Shown: one piece after another, positions 51,802 through 62,489 of the stretch
Numbering within the stretch: position 1 is the stretch's first letter
Layout of the letters: each line of letters starts with the position of its first letter
Source of the DNA: Myxococcales bacterium UBA1238
GTDB taxonomy: Bacteria; Myxococcota_A; Bradymonadia; UBA7976; UBA1532
NCBI GenBank assembly: GCA_002309015.1
Contig: DBWM01000025.1
Location: 6,255-70,254 of the forward strand
Length of the DNA stretch: 64,000 bases
Reading direction: 5' to 3'
The notes under the pieces: generated by a model
The model's input: only the letters and a program-made list of their open reading frames with translations
What the model was told of the DNA's origin: nothing
Database searches by the model: none
Position numbers and translations under genes: made by a program

Positions 51802-54717
51802 GTGACCGATACAGCGATGGCACAGGACGTTAATGGCCGAAACGGCCGAGCGAAACTGGAATTAAGCGTTTTGGAGACTCCGAGAAGGCGAGCGGAAGAT
51901 CGTCAGGCCGATGCGCTGCACAGCGAAGTTTTAGGCATCGTGATTTTAGCGGTGGGACTCTGCTTGTTCCTGGCGCTGATCTCTTCGCAACCTCAGGATA
52001 TTCAAAACGAATTTCATGGTCAGACCCAAAACTGGATCGGGCCGGTCGGAGCTCATCTGGCCGATATGGTGCAGCGCTTTTTGGGCCTCTCGGGATTCTT
52101 GCTGCCGCTGGCTTTGGCTTGGCCGGGCGTTTGCTTCTTTATTGGCCGTCGGGTGCGTATTCGCTGGATAGATGTGATTTGTTATCCTGTGATGCTCACT
52201 TGCGCTTCTACCCTCGCTTACATCTGGCTCAATGGTGGCTTCGTTTTTCATTATAAGGCGGGCGGGATTGTGGGCGCCTACAGCGCCGAGATTCTTCAGG
52301 CTTTATTTGGAGTTACGGGGACTTACATCATCATTTATGCGACGCTTTTGCTCGTGCTGCTGATGACGACGCGCGTGAGCCTGATGTCGCTGCTGAAGCG
52401 TCTGCGCCCGGAACCCAAAGCGCAAGCGATTCCGGCGATTCAAAATGAGAGCGTGGCTGCGGCCAGAATCGTGGAAATGGCAGAACCGGAGCCTGCAAAA
52501 GAAAAGTCCGCAACGCCCGGATTATTCGAGCGCTTCGCGATGTGGCGTCGCGAGCATGCCGAAAAGCGCATGGCTCAGAAAGCGGAGAAGGCGGAGCTTA
52601 AGGCTCAGCAGGCAGCCGAAAAGGCGGCGCGAAAGGCTCAGAAAGAGGCCGAGAAAGAGTCAGCGAAGGCAGCCAAAGCGGCAAAGGCGGCCAGGGTGGT
52701 GCAAGCGGAGCCGGTCACCTCGGAGCCCTCGATCATCGATGTGGAATTCAGCGAGATGCAATCGCCGATCATGCTGCCCGAGCCATCGGCCGAAGTCTCC
52801 AAACGCAAAAAGACCGCTTTACCCAAAGTCTGCACCAACGCTTCGCAAACCTCCGGCCGCTTTGAACTGGGTGGCGCTCCGGCTTACAACCGAGAAGAGG
52901 GCTTCCGCTTTAAGAGCAAAAAGTCCAATGATTTCGCGTATGAAGATTCTTTTGATTTGAACAGCAGTGGGGTAGGGGAGGGGTCTTTCGACGTTTCCGA
53001 TGCCGATTCCGATACGCTTTTGGCGCCCTGCATCGTCGACGCGCCGGCGTCTTCGGTGGAGATGCGCGAGGCGCCCAGGCCTCAGTTGTCGGGTCGAAAA
53101 CCGGTGCCCGAGCCTTACGAAGAGCGTCCCCTGGCTACGGTTGCGGCTTCTGCGGCTTCCTCTTTGCCCGAGGAGTCCCGGTTTGAGGTGAACCCGGCTG
53201 CAAAGGCACCCGCAGCCAAGCCCGAAGAAGACGAATATACCTTGCCATCGCTGAACTTGCTGAACGCCATCAAGACGGTGCGCGCGGAGGTCAATCGCGA
53301 GTATTTGCTCTCGCAGGCCGAGCGTCTGGCCGAGGCGCTCTCGATGTTCCATGTGCGCGGGCAAGTGACCGAAATTCACCCCGGGCCCGTGATCACCATG
53401 TACGAGTTTAAGCCGGATTCGGGTACAAAACTGAGTAAAATCACGGGGTTATCTGACGATCTGGCGATGGAGCTTGCGGCGGTCAAGGTGCGCATCGTGG
53501 CGCCGATTCCCGGCAAGGGCGTGGTCGGTTTTGAGCTGCCCAACAAGACCCGCGAGATGGTGCTCCTGCACGAGGTGCTTTCGGCCGACGAGTTCGTCAA
53601 CGGCAAAGATTTTCTGCCGCTCGCGCTCGGCAAAGACATCGAAGGTCAGCCTGTGGTCACCGATTTGGCCAAAATGCCTCACCTTTTGGTGGCCGGTACC
53701 ACGGGGTCCGGTAAGTCGGTGGGCGTCAACGGCATGATCGTGAGCCTGCTTTACCGCTATCGCCCCGAAGACGTGCGTTTCATCATGATCGATCCCAAGA
53801 TGATCGAGCTGAGCGTTTACGACGGCATCCCGCATTTGCTGCTGCCCGTGGTCACCGATTCCAAGAAGGCGGCGATGGCGCTCAAATGGGTGGTGGACGA
53901 GATGGAGCGCCGCTACGAGCTCATGAAGAGCGCAGGCGTGCGCGAGATGCGCAGCTACAATAAAAAAGCGCAGCAAATCAATCCCACCAACGCGGTTTCG
54001 GTCGATGCGGACGGCAACGAGATTCCGCGCAAGCTGCCTTACATCGTGGTCGTAATCGATGAGTTTGCGGATTTGATGATGGTGGCGGGCAAGGAAGTGG
54101 AGCAATGTGTGGCGAGGATCGCGCAAAAGGCGCGCGCTGCGGGCATCCACGTGATCCTGGCGACGCAGCGCCCCACCACCGACGTGATCACTGGTGTCAT
54201 CAAGGCGAACTTCCCTACGCGCATCGCATTTCAGGTTTCGAGCGGCATCGACAGCCGCACGATTTTAAACACCCAGGGCGCCGAAAACCTGCTCGGCAAG
54301 GGCGACATGCTCTTTATGCCGCCCGGGACTTCGTCGCTGACGCGCGTACACGGTGCCTATATCTCCGACGACGAGGTGCATGCGGTGGTCGAGTTCATCA
54401 AGGCCCAGAGCGAGCCTGAGTATCTCGACGAATCGGTGGTGTTCTCTGATGGTGAGGATGCGGATTCGGGCGATGAGGCGGCCGACGATGGCGGCGACGA
54501 TCGCTACGAGGAAGCGGTGCGTTTGGTTGCGGCCGAAGGCAAGGCGAGCGCGAGCCATCTGCAGAGGCGCATGTCGCTCGGATACAACCGCGCTGCACGC
54601 CTGATCGATCAGATGGAGCACGACGGTTTAATCGGCCCTGTCAATGGCTCTAAGCCCAGGCAAATCAACAAGGTTTCGATCAACGAGCTGATCAGCCACT
54701 GGGACGGTCTCTGCTGA
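51802..54717 (+). CDS. ftsK: FtsK/SpoIIIE DNA translocase
   Basis: 971 residues. Divisome-linked DNA pump for chromosome dimer resolution. About four N-terminal membrane helices (residues ~40-190), an Ala/Lys/Glu-rich linker (~200-430), the motor with HLLVAGTTGSGKS (about 628-640), FIMIDPKMIEL, and VVVIDEFADLMMV, then the C-terminal winged-helix gamma domain (RLVAAEGKASASHLQRRMSLGYN, shortened). GTG at 51802 has GGAGGTG five bases upstream and lies after the promoter, so earlier in-frame starts are rejected. Confidence 0.95.
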   Translation: MTDTAMAQDVNGRNGRAKLELSVLETPRRRAEDRQADALHSEVLGIVILAVGLCLFLALISSQPQDIQNEFHGQTQNWIGPVGAHLADMVQRFLGLSGFLLPLALAWPGVCFFIGRRVRIRWIDVICYPVMLTCASTLAYIWLNGGFVFHYKAGGIVGAYSAEILQALFGVTGTYIIIYATLLLVLLMTTRVSLMSLLKRLRPEPKAQAIPAIQNESVAAARIVEMAEPEPAKEKSATPGLFERFAMWRREHAEKRMAQKAEKAELKAQQAAEKAARKAQKEAEKESAKAAKAAKAARVVQAEPVTSEPSIIDVEFSEMQSPIMLPEPSAEVSKRKKTALPKVCTNASQTSGRFELGGAPAYNREEGFRFKSKKSNDFAYEDSFDLNSSGVGEGSFDVSDADSDTLLAPCIVDAPASSVEMREAPRPQLSGRKPVPEPYEERPLATVAASAASSLPEESRFEVNPAAKAPAAKPEEDEYTLPSLNLLNAIKTVRAEVNREYLLSQAERLAEALSMFHVRGQVTEIHPGPVITMYEFKPDSGTKLSKITGLSDDLAMELAAVKVRIVAPIPGKGVVGFELPNKTREMVLLHEVLSADEFVNGKDFLPLALGKDIEGQPVVTDLAKMPHLLVAGTTGSGKSVGVNGMIVSLLYRYRPEDVRFIMIDPKMIELSVYDGIPHLLLPVVTDSKKAAMALKWVVDEMERRYELMKSAGVREMRSYNKKAQQINPTNAVSVDADGNEIPRKLPYIVVVIDEFADLMMVAGKEVEQCVARIAQKARAAGIHVILATQRPTTDVITGVIKANFPTRIAFQVSSGIDSRTILNTQGAENLLGKGDMLFMPPGTSSLTRVHGAYISDDEVHAVVEFIKAQSEPEYLDESVVFSDGEDADSGDEAADDGGDDRYEEAVRLVAAEGKASASHLQRRMSLGYNRAARLIDQMEHDGLIGPVNGSKPRQINKVSINELISHWDGLC

Positions 54718-54773
54718 GCCGGATGCGATTGAAGGGGGATTGCTGAGGCGAAGGCAGGCGTCTCAGCAGCAGA

Positions 54774-54810
54774 TAAAAAAATACCCTCTCAACAGATTGC
54801 TGAGAGGGTA
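54774..54810 (-). terminator. rho-independent terminator after tRNA-Asp (minus strand)
   Basis: Perfect stem TACCCTCTCA / TGAGAGGGTA with nine-base loop, followed on the minus strand by a T-run. Lies three bases downstream of the tRNA-Asp gene. Confidence 0.9.
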
Positions 54811-54811
54811 G

Positions 54812-54885
54812 CGGGGTTGACGGGACTTGAACCCGCGGCCTCTGGCTTGACAGGCCAGCGCTCTAACCAGCTGAGCTACAACCCC
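54812..54885 (-). tRNA. tRNA-Asp (anticodon GTC)
   Basis: Acceptor GGGGTTG pairs with CAACCCC; anticodon loop CTGTCAA (GTC), T-arm GCGGGTTCAAGTCCCGT. Discriminator G as in other tRNA-Asp. No CCA. Confidence 0.95.
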
Positions 54886-54929
54886 ACATTGCTCGCAAAG
54901 TGCTTTACAATCCGCAAGCAACGCTGAGC

Positions 54930-54958
54930 CTTATACGCGCATCGCTTTCGTGCGTCAA
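54930..54958 (-). promoter_or_regulatory. promoter of tRNA-Asp
   Basis: Minus strand TTGACG (-35, plus 54953-54958), 17-base spacer, TATAAG (-10, plus 54930-54935), 45 bases upstream of the tRNA. Confidence 0.8.
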
Positions 54959-54995
54959 GAAATTTTTTGAACCGGACTTCTTTTTTGAACGGAGT

Positions 54996-56300
54996 TCACT
55001 CCGATGAGCGCTCTAACTGAATGATGAGGGGCAGGTGATCGGAGTAACCGGTTTTGCGGTATTGATTGAACTCAAAAGGAATGCCTCCATTTAAAACATA
55101 GCTGGGATGGAAAGTCTCTGCGGATTGCGGTTGGAGGCGCCATTGGGCGGGGCTGTTTTCAAGGAGCAGATTGGCGGTCAGGATGATGTGGTCGAGGCGT
55201 CCCCAAAGAGATCCGGCTTGGTAATAATAGGTGCTGTTGGTGGCGTTTTGGGGAGTGCTTAAGTCGAATTCTCCCCAGATATTATAGAGTTGGCGGAGTT
55301 CCGTAAGGCTGTTGCGATCGGTTGTGGCAAATGTATCAAGCTCGGGATCATCTTCGTAGCTGTTTAAATCGCCCATGATGATGACCGGTCGGCTGCTGTC
55401 CTGGTCGATGTAGCTGTTGACCCAGTTTTTGATGACTTGCGCGGAACGCTTGTGGCGATCTTCAGGGGTACATCCGAAGATGGGGGCGTTGTTTTTGCCG
55501 ATCCAGTGGTTGACCAAAAAGATCATGTCACCCCGGCAGTCGTTATCGAGATCGAGTTCGGCATAGAGGGCGGGTCTGGTTTCCTGAGTGGAGGCGTACA
55601 ATTCGCCGCCGCTCGCACATTGATATTGACCTTTAAGTGGTTCTACTCTGCCCGAAGGTTCCTTCTGATGCGGAAGCAATGGGTAACGGCTCATCAGGCC
55701 GATGTCTACCTGGCAGGTGTAATCAGTTTTATAATGGCCTTCCGCATAAGCGATGTACGGGTATTCGGGACCGCCCTGGGCGATGATGGTGTCGCGCAAT
55801 TTCTGAAGGATTTCATAGGTTTCCACCTCGTTGATCCCAATCACATCGGCATCGATGTCGGCGATGACCCGGGCCAGATTGGAGAGCTTTTTTTGCACGT
55901 TGCCTGAGTTCCACCCCTGGGCGGCGTCGTAATCTTTGCTGCAGTCGTCGTTGTTTTCGTCGAAGAGATTCTGAAGGTTGTAGGTCGCGATTTTGAGTTG
56001 GCGGGGAGGAGTGAACTGGGTGGAGACCGGAGTGCAGTTGGGAGGCGGTGGGGGCGGGTCCACGTCTCCGATATCGGGCTCTGAATCCTTTACATCAGGT
56101 TCCTGTGGATCGCCATCGATCGGCTCAGTATCGGGTTCTGCATCGTCATCAAGCGGCCCTGTCTCGACATCTGGGGGAATCGTGTCGAGATCGGCATCGC
56201 GTACGATATTGGGTTCATCGTCGGGATCGCTGCAAGCCATTCCCCATACTGCAGCCACTGAGGTCATCCAAATGTTCATCATCGGGCATCGAAATCGCAT
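54996..56300 (-). CDS. secreted endonuclease/exonuclease/phosphatase-family lipoprotein
   Basis: 434 residues. Signal sequence ending GMAC (Cys about residue 23) then an Asp/Glu/Pro-rich linker of ~70 residues with a poly-Pro run. The C-terminal EEP domain (about 105-430) has LKIATYNLQNLFDE, the catalytic Glu in GINEVE, GDLNSYEDD with catalytic Asp/Asn, and a final YSDHLPL with catalytic His. The metal site looks complete, so a DNA/RNA nuclease or phosphatase on the surface is likely. GAGGAG lies six bases before the ATG. Close paralogue of the next upstream gene. Confidence 0.87.
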   Translation of the reverse strand: MRFRCPMMNIWMTSVAAVWGMACSDPDDEPNIVRDADLDTIPPDVETGPLDDDAEPDTEPIDGDPQEPDVKDSEPDIGDVDPPPPPPNCTPVSTQFTPPRQLKIATYNLQNLFDENNDDCSKDYDAAQGWNSGNVQKKLSNLARVIADIDADVIGINEVETYEILQKLRDTIIAQGGPEYPYIAYAEGHYKTDYTCQVDIGLMSRYPLLPHQKEPSGRVEPLKGQYQCASGGELYASTQETRPALYAELDLDNDCRGDMIFLVNHWIGKNNAPIFGCTPEDRHKRSAQVIKNWVNSYIDQDSSRPVIIMGDLNSYEDDPELDTFATTDRNSLTELRQLYNIWGEFDLSTPQNATNSTYYYQAGSLWGRLDHIILTANLLLENSPAQWRLQPQSAETFHPSYVLNGGIPFEFNQYRKTGYSDHLPLIIQLERSSE

Positions 56301-56416
56301 GGCTTCTCCTCTGATGGTTAGGGGCGAGATAATCGCGAATCTTACGACAAAAATAACTTGCTTGCACTGCCAGAAAAAACAAGCTGTCCGAGGAATGATA
56401 CGCGTTTTTACGATGG

Positions 56417-57949
56417 TCAGGGGGATGAAGGCGTTTGGGGGGCGCGCTCTAACTGAATGATGAGGGGCAGGTGATCAGAGTAACCTGTGAGATTGCTTTG
56501 TGAGAATTTGAGCGGCGTTCCATAGCTGTTGAGCATGTAATCGGGATGGAAAGTGACGGTCGAGTTGCGGACCAGGCGCCATGGGGATTCACCGCCTTCG
56601 CGCAGGTTGGCGGATACGATGATGTGATCGATGCGATACCATTTGCGATCGTAAGTGTAGTAATAGGAGTTGTTGTTGACGCTGCTGGAGGAAAGATCGA
56701 GTTCTCCCCAGCTGTTGTAGAGCTGGTGGGCGTCCGTGAGGCTGTCGTAGTCGAGCTCAACACTTAAATCGACGGAGAGTGCGGTTTCGGTTTCTTCACT
56801 GTTGAGATCGCCCAAAAGAATGACGGGGCGGCTGACATCTTCGTCGATGTAATCGCGGATCCAGCCACGGATTTGTTGTGCAGCCCGGCTGTGGCGCTGT
56901 TCGGGCGTGCAGAGATCGCTGGAGCTGGCCACGTTGGAGATCCAATGGTTGACCAGCAGGAGCATATCGCCCTGTGCGTCATTATCGAGATCGACTTCTG
57001 TAAATAAGGCGGGCCGGGTTTCGGGGAGGGTGATTTGCCGGTCGCTGCAGGTGATCTCCTGATTGAGTTCGCGCTTGAACGTGCATTCTTCTTCGTTGAA
57101 GGCGATCAGCGGAAAGCGGCTCATCAGGGCGATATCGAGGTAACAGGCGCGGTGGGTGGCTTCGTAGTCAGAACCGGGGCCGCCTTCTGCGTAAGCGAGA
57201 TAGGGGTATTTCGGGCCGCCGGCAGTCGAGATGGCATCGCGCAATCTTTTAAGGAGAGTCCGGTTTTCGACTTCATTAATCCCAATGATATCAGCATCGA
57301 TATCTTTGATAACCTGCGCCATGTTTGAGATTTTGGCCGATACGCTGGCTGAGGTCCAGCCCTGGGCGCTCGAGTAATCGCAGTCGTCGGTTACTTCATC
57401 AAAAAGATTGTTGAGGTTGTAGGTTGCAATTTTGAGCGTGGTGGGCGGAGAAATCAGGGTCTCAGCGTGCTGGCAGGAAAAAGGATCTTCGTCTTCAGCG
57501 TCCGGAACATCTTCATCTTCAGCATCCTGAACATCTTCGTCTTCAGCATCCTGAGCATCTTCGTCTTCAGCATCCTGAGCATCTTCGTCTTCAGCATCCC
57601 GAACATCTTCGTCTTCAGCATCTGCAGCGTCTTCGGCATCCGGAACATCTTGAGCGTCTTCAGCATCTGCAGCGTCTTCGTCTTGAGCATCTGCAGCATC
57701 TTCGGCGTCCGGAACATCTTCAGCATCCTGAGCATCAGCAGCGTCTTCGGCATCCGGAACATCTTGAGCGTCTTCGGCGTCCGGAACATCTGCAGCGTCT
57801 CCGGCATCCGGAACATCTCCGACATCAGCATCGTGAAGGTCCGGCAGAAAGATTGAGCCGTCGTCACCATTGGATTCATCGCTGCAGTTCGTGCAGAAGA
57901 CAGCAAGAAGCATTGCGACCCCAAAGCTGAGCATCAGTCGAGTCGTCAT
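56417..57949 (-). CDS. second EEP-family lipoprotein with long Asp/Ala repeat stalk
   Basis: 510 residues. Signal with TNCSDES lipobox (Cys about residue 22), an ~130-residue stalk of DAED, VPDAED, AADAQD repeats, then an EEP domain with LKIATYNLNNLFDE, GINEVE, GDLNSEETE and a terminal SDHLPL. About half identical in pattern to the gene at 54996, so the pair arose by tandem duplication; the stalk is the main difference. The ribosome site (GGTGA) is modest. Both probably act outside the outer membrane on extracellular nucleic acid or phosphorylated substrates; family known, substrate inferred. Confidence 0.87.
   Translation of the reverse strand: MTTRLMLSFGVAMLLAVFCTNCSDESNGDDGSIFLPDLHDADVGDVPDAGDAADVPDAEDAQDVPDAEDAADAQDAEDVPDAEDAADAQDEDAADAEDAQDVPDAEDAADAEDEDVRDAEDEDAQDAEDEDAQDAEDEDVQDAEDEDVPDAEDEDPFSCQHAETLISPPTTLKIATYNLNNLFDEVTDDCDYSSAQGWTSASVSAKISNMAQVIKDIDADIIGINEVENRTLLKRLRDAISTAGGPKYPYLAYAEGGPGSDYEATHRACYLDIALMSRFPLIAFNEEECTFKRELNQEITCSDRQITLPETRPALFTEVDLDNDAQGDMLLLVNHWISNVASSSDLCTPEQRHSRAAQQIRGWIRDYIDEDVSRPVILLGDLNSEETETALSVDLSVELDYDSLTDAHQLYNSWGELDLSSSSVNNNSYYYTYDRKWYRIDHIIVSANLREGGESPWRLVRNSTVTFHPDYMLNSYGTPLKFSQSNLTGYSDHLPLIIQLERAPQTPSSP
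57480..57840 (-). repeat. in-frame Asp/Ala/Glu repeat region
   Basis: About 360 bases of degenerate 18-base units (GAAGACGCTGAAGAC-like, TCTTCGTCTTCAGCATCC on the plus strand) encoding DAEDED, DAEDVP, DAQDAE. On the plus strand it reads as a hydrophobic F-S-I-L repeat, an artefact. Not CRISPR: no unique spacers. Confidence 0.9.
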
Positions 57950-57993
57950 TTTTGTTCACCGTGTTTGGAAAAGAAGACGGAGAGGAAAGGAAG

Positions 57994-58066
57994 TGGGCGG
58001 GACAGGGTTCGAACCTGCGACCCACGGCTTGTAAGGCCGTTGCTCTACCGGCTGAGCTACCCGCCC
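57994..58066 (-). tRNA. tRNA-Val (anticodon TAC)
   Basis: Acceptor GGGCGGG pairs with CCCGCCC; anticodon loop CTTACAA (TAC), T-arm GCAGGTTCGAACCCTGT. Discriminator A. No CCA. Confidence 0.95.
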
Positions 58067-58134
58067 AAAAGAGGAGTGTGAAGGATAGCACATCTTGCCT
58101 GGCGAATCTAATCTTTTAAACGCGTCAGGCGGTT

Positions 58135-60534
58135 TTAATCGGTCGTTTTTGGTGAATTCGATGGGGCTTCGCAAGCAGACCGACCCTTCCAAAGAATGGA
58201 CGGCGGGCATTTTAAGGCCAATTCCAGCACCTGATCAACCTGCGAGACGCATTCAAAATTGATGGTCTTTCGGACTTGGGGCGGTATGTCCTCGAGATCC
58301 TTACGGTTTTCTTCGGGGATGATGACGGTGCTGATGCCTGCGCGCCTGGCCGCGAGCGTCTTTTCCTTGAGGCCTCCGATCGGTAAGACCCGGCCGCGCA
58401 AGGTGATTTCGCCGGTCATCGCGATGTCGCGGCGAACGGGAATCTGGCAGAAGGCGCTGACGATGGCGGTTGCGATGGTGACGCCGGCGGAGGGGCCGTC
58501 TTTGGGGATGCCGCCCTGTGGGAAGTGAATATGGACGTCGCTCGTCTGGTAAAAATCTTCGGCAAGACCTAAATCTTTGGAGCGGCTGCGCACGTAAGTC
58601 ATGGCTGCGCGGGCACTTTCCTGCATGACATCGCCGAGCTGTCCCGTGAGCACCAGGTTACCCTTGCCCGGCATCAGGGCCACTTCAGCCTGCAGGAGAT
58701 CGCCGCCCCAGCTTGTGAAGGCGAGACCGTTGACCAGACCTACGCTGTCGGTTTCTTCGGGCATGCCGTAGCGATATTTGGGGCTGCCCAGGCGCTTCTG
58801 AACCTCTTTGGGCGTGATCTTGAGCTCAAACTGTTCGAGGGGTTTGCCGGCTTTGCGCGCGAGCACCGCTTCTTTGGCGATTTTGCGGCAGAGCGATGCG
58901 ATTTCGCGCTCGAGTCCGCGCACGCCGCTTTCGTGGGTGTAACGGCGGATGAGCAGCTCGATGGCCGACGGCTGCCAGGTGAGTTTGAGGTTTTGAATGC
59001 CGTTGCGCTCGGTCTCCTTGGGGATCAGATGGCGCTCGGCGATCTTTTGTTTCTCAAACTCGGTGTAGCCAGAAATCTCAATGATTTCGAGACGATCCTG
59101 AAGCGGAGCGGGGATTTGCTGGCGGCTGTTGGCTGTGGTGACGAAGAGCACCTGCGAGAGATCGTAGTCGATGTCGAGGAAGTGATCCTGGAAGGTGCTG
59201 TTTTGCTCGGGATCGAGGACTTCGAGCAGGGCCGACGAGGGATCGCCGTGGTAATCGGCGCTCAGTTTGTCGATCTCGTCGAGGAGCATGACGGGGTTGT
59301 TGCTGCCCGCTTTTTTGAGCCCCTGGATGATTTTTCCGGGCATCGCGCCGATGTAAGTCTTGCGGTGACCGCGGATTTCGGCTTCGTCGTGAACCCCGCC
59401 CAGGCTGATGCGGACGAAGTTGCGCTGGGTGGCTCGCGCGATCGATTGTCCGAGCGATGTTTTGCCCACCCCCGGAGGGCCCACGAGACAAAGGATGGGT
59501 CCCCTCAGATGTTCGACGAGCTCGTTGACCGCCAGATATTCGAGGATGCGCTCTTTGGGCTTTTCGAGGCCGTAGTGATCCTCGTCGAGTACCTGGGTGG
59601 CGCGGGCGATGTCGTGGCAGTCTTCGGTGCGCTCGTTCCAGGGCAGCGAGAGGATGGTGTCGACGTAATTGCGAACCACCGCCGCTTCGGCGCTCATGGG
59701 GCTCATCTGGCGCAGCTTGCGGAGCTCCTTCTGCGTCTTCTGAGTGGCCTCCGGACTCATCGACTTCTTCTGGATGAGTTCCTCTAACTCCTGAATTTCA
59801 TTCTTGAATTCGTCGCGTTCGCCGAGCTCTTTCTGGAACGCCTGCATCTGCTCGTTCAGCGAATATTCGCGCTGCTTTTCGGCCTGGCGCTTGGTTTTGG
59901 CGTGAATGCGCTTTTCGATTTGCAGGATCTCGATTTCGGACTGCATGCAGGAAAGCAGGAAGGAGAGGCGGTCTGCGACGTCGTCGTTTTCGAGAAGCGC
60001 TTGTTTTTCGCTGAGTTTCAGGTTCAGGTGCGCGACCAGGGTGTCGGCGAGCTTTGCGGGATCGCGGATGGCGCTGACGGCCACCTGCATTTCGGGCGGG
60101 ATCCGCTTGTTGAGCGAGACGTAAATTTCAAAATGGCTCTGGAGCTTGGGCGCGATCTGCTGTGCGGCCTCGGTGATCTGCTCCTCGATTTGCGCCACTT
60201 CGACGATGAAGAGCTGCTCGGTTTCGAGATATTGGCAGATGCGTGCGCGGTATTTGCCCTCGATGAGGACTTTGACGGTGCCGTCGGGAAGATCGAGGAG
60301 CTGGATGATGGTGCCGATGGTGCCCACCTCGAAGAGATCGTCGGGCGTGGGATCGTTGGTGTCGGCGTCGCGCTGGGCGGTCAGCAGAATGTCTTTGCCG
60401 TTGACGTAAGCTTCCTTGAGGCTGTGGATGGACTTCTCGCGACCCACGAACAGCGGAACGACCATATGCGGAAAAACAATAATATCGCGCAAAGGCAGGA
60501 GTGGCAGGCTCCGGGTTGCTTTTTCTTCTGGCAT
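58135..60534 (-). CDS. lon: ATP-dependent protease Lon
   Basis: 799 residues. N-domain LPLLPLRDIIVFPHMVVPLFVGREKS (shortened here), coiled-coil middle, AAA+ module with Walker A GPPGVGKTS (about 355) and Walker B LLDEIDK, and the protease domain with the catalytic Ser in PKDGPSAG (about 681) and Lys in GGLKEK (about 723). Degrades misfolded and regulatory proteins. Last of tig-clpP-clpX-lon in transcription order; starts 25 bases after clpX ends. Confidence 0.97.
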   Translation of the reverse strand: MPEEKATRSLPLLPLRDIIVFPHMVVPLFVGREKSIHSLKEAYVNGKDILLTAQRDADTNDPTPDDLFEVGTIGTIIQLLDLPDGTVKVLIEGKYRARICQYLETEQLFIVEVAQIEEQITEAAQQIAPKLQSHFEIYVSLNKRIPPEMQVAVSAIRDPAKLADTLVAHLNLKLSEKQALLENDDVADRLSFLLSCMQSEIEILQIEKRIHAKTKRQAEKQREYSLNEQMQAFQKELGERDEFKNEIQELEELIQKKSMSPEATQKTQKELRKLRQMSPMSAEAAVVRNYVDTILSLPWNERTEDCHDIARATQVLDEDHYGLEKPKERILEYLAVNELVEHLRGPILCLVGPPGVGKTSLGQSIARATQRNFVRISLGGVHDEAEIRGHRKTYIGAMPGKIIQGLKKAGSNNPVMLLDEIDKLSADYHGDPSSALLEVLDPEQNSTFQDHFLDIDYDLSQVLFVTTANSRQQIPAPLQDRLEIIEISGYTEFEKQKIAERHLIPKETERNGIQNLKLTWQPSAIELLIRRYTHESGVRGLEREIASLCRKIAKEAVLARKAGKPLEQFELKITPKEVQKRLGSPKYRYGMPEETDSVGLVNGLAFTSWGGDLLQAEVALMPGKGNLVLTGQLGDVMQESARAAMTYVRSRSKDLGLAEDFYQTSDVHIHFPQGGIPKDGPSAGVTIATAIVSAFCQIPVRRDIAMTGEITLRGRVLPIGGLKEKTLAARRAGISTVIIPEENRKDLEDIPPQVRKTINFECVSQVDQVLELALKCPPSILWKGRSACEAPSNSPKTTD

Positions 60535-60559
60535 GAACTGTGCTCCGCTGAGGGTGCGC

Positions 60560-61849
<1,290 letters not shown>

Positions 61850-61861
61850 CTCAGGCGAGCA

Positions 61862-62488
61862 TTACTGCCCGCCGTTTTTAACCATAACCTGGTCGATTAA
61901 GCCGTATTCCAGCGCTTCCTGAGCGCTCATGAAGAAATCGCGATCGGTATCCTGAGTGATGCGCTCGATGGGCTGGCCGGTGTTTTCGGCCATGATGCGG
62001 TTGAGCAGCTCGCGGAGACGCAGGATTTCGCGCGCCTGAATTTCGATGTCGCTCGCCTGACCGTGGGCACCGCCGAGGGGCTGGTGGACCATGATGCGCG
62101 CGTTGGGCAAAGCATAGCGATGGCCGTGCTCGCCCGCCGAGAGCAAAAAGGCACCGAAGCTGGCCGCCTGTCCGATGCAGATGGTGTGCACCGGGCAGCG
62201 GATGTAGTTCATGGTGTCGTAAATGGCCAGACCGCTGGTGATCACGCCGCCGGGAGAGTTGATGTAGAGCATCACCGGTGCGTCCGCGTCTTCGCTTTCG
62301 AGGTAAAGCAATTCGGCGGTGATCACGTTGGCGACGCTGTCGTCGATCTCGGTGCCGAGAAAGATGATGCGCTCTTTGAGCAGGCGGCTGAAAATATCCC
62401 AGCCGCGCTCGCCGTTATGCGTGCTCTCGACGACCGTCGGGATCAGCGATTTGGGTGCAAAATCGAGCCATTTGGGAAATGAGCTCAT
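61862..62488 (-). CDS. clpP: ClpP protease subunit
   Basis: 208 residues. Serine protease partner of ClpX: nucleophile S110 (GQAASFGA), H135 (MVHQP) and D184 (TDRDFF) form the triad. Start at 62488 has GAGG seven bases upstream; upstream extension to 62527 overlaps tig and is rejected. One base separates it from the tig stop. Confidence 0.97.
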   Translation of the reverse strand: MSSFPKWLDFAPKSLIPTVVESTHNGERGWDIFSRLLKERIIFLGTEIDDSVANVITAELLYLESEDADAPVMLYINSPGGVITSGLAIYDTMNYIRCPVHTICIGQAASFGAFLLSAGEHGHRYALPNARIMVHQPLGGAHGQASDIEIQAREILRLRELLNRIMAENTGQPIERITQDTDRDFFMSAQEALEYGLIDQVMVKNGGQ

Positions 62489-62489
62489 C

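Noticed and set aside
57480..57840. Repeats that at first glance look like a CRISPR array
   Set aside because: Units are in-frame, contiguous and coding; there are no unique spacers and no cas genes nearby.
57467..57856. A plus-strand frame reading as hydrophobic F-S-I-L repeats, resembling a membrane protein
   Set aside because: It is the reverse of the Asp/Ala-rich stalk repeats of the EEP lipoprotein gene.
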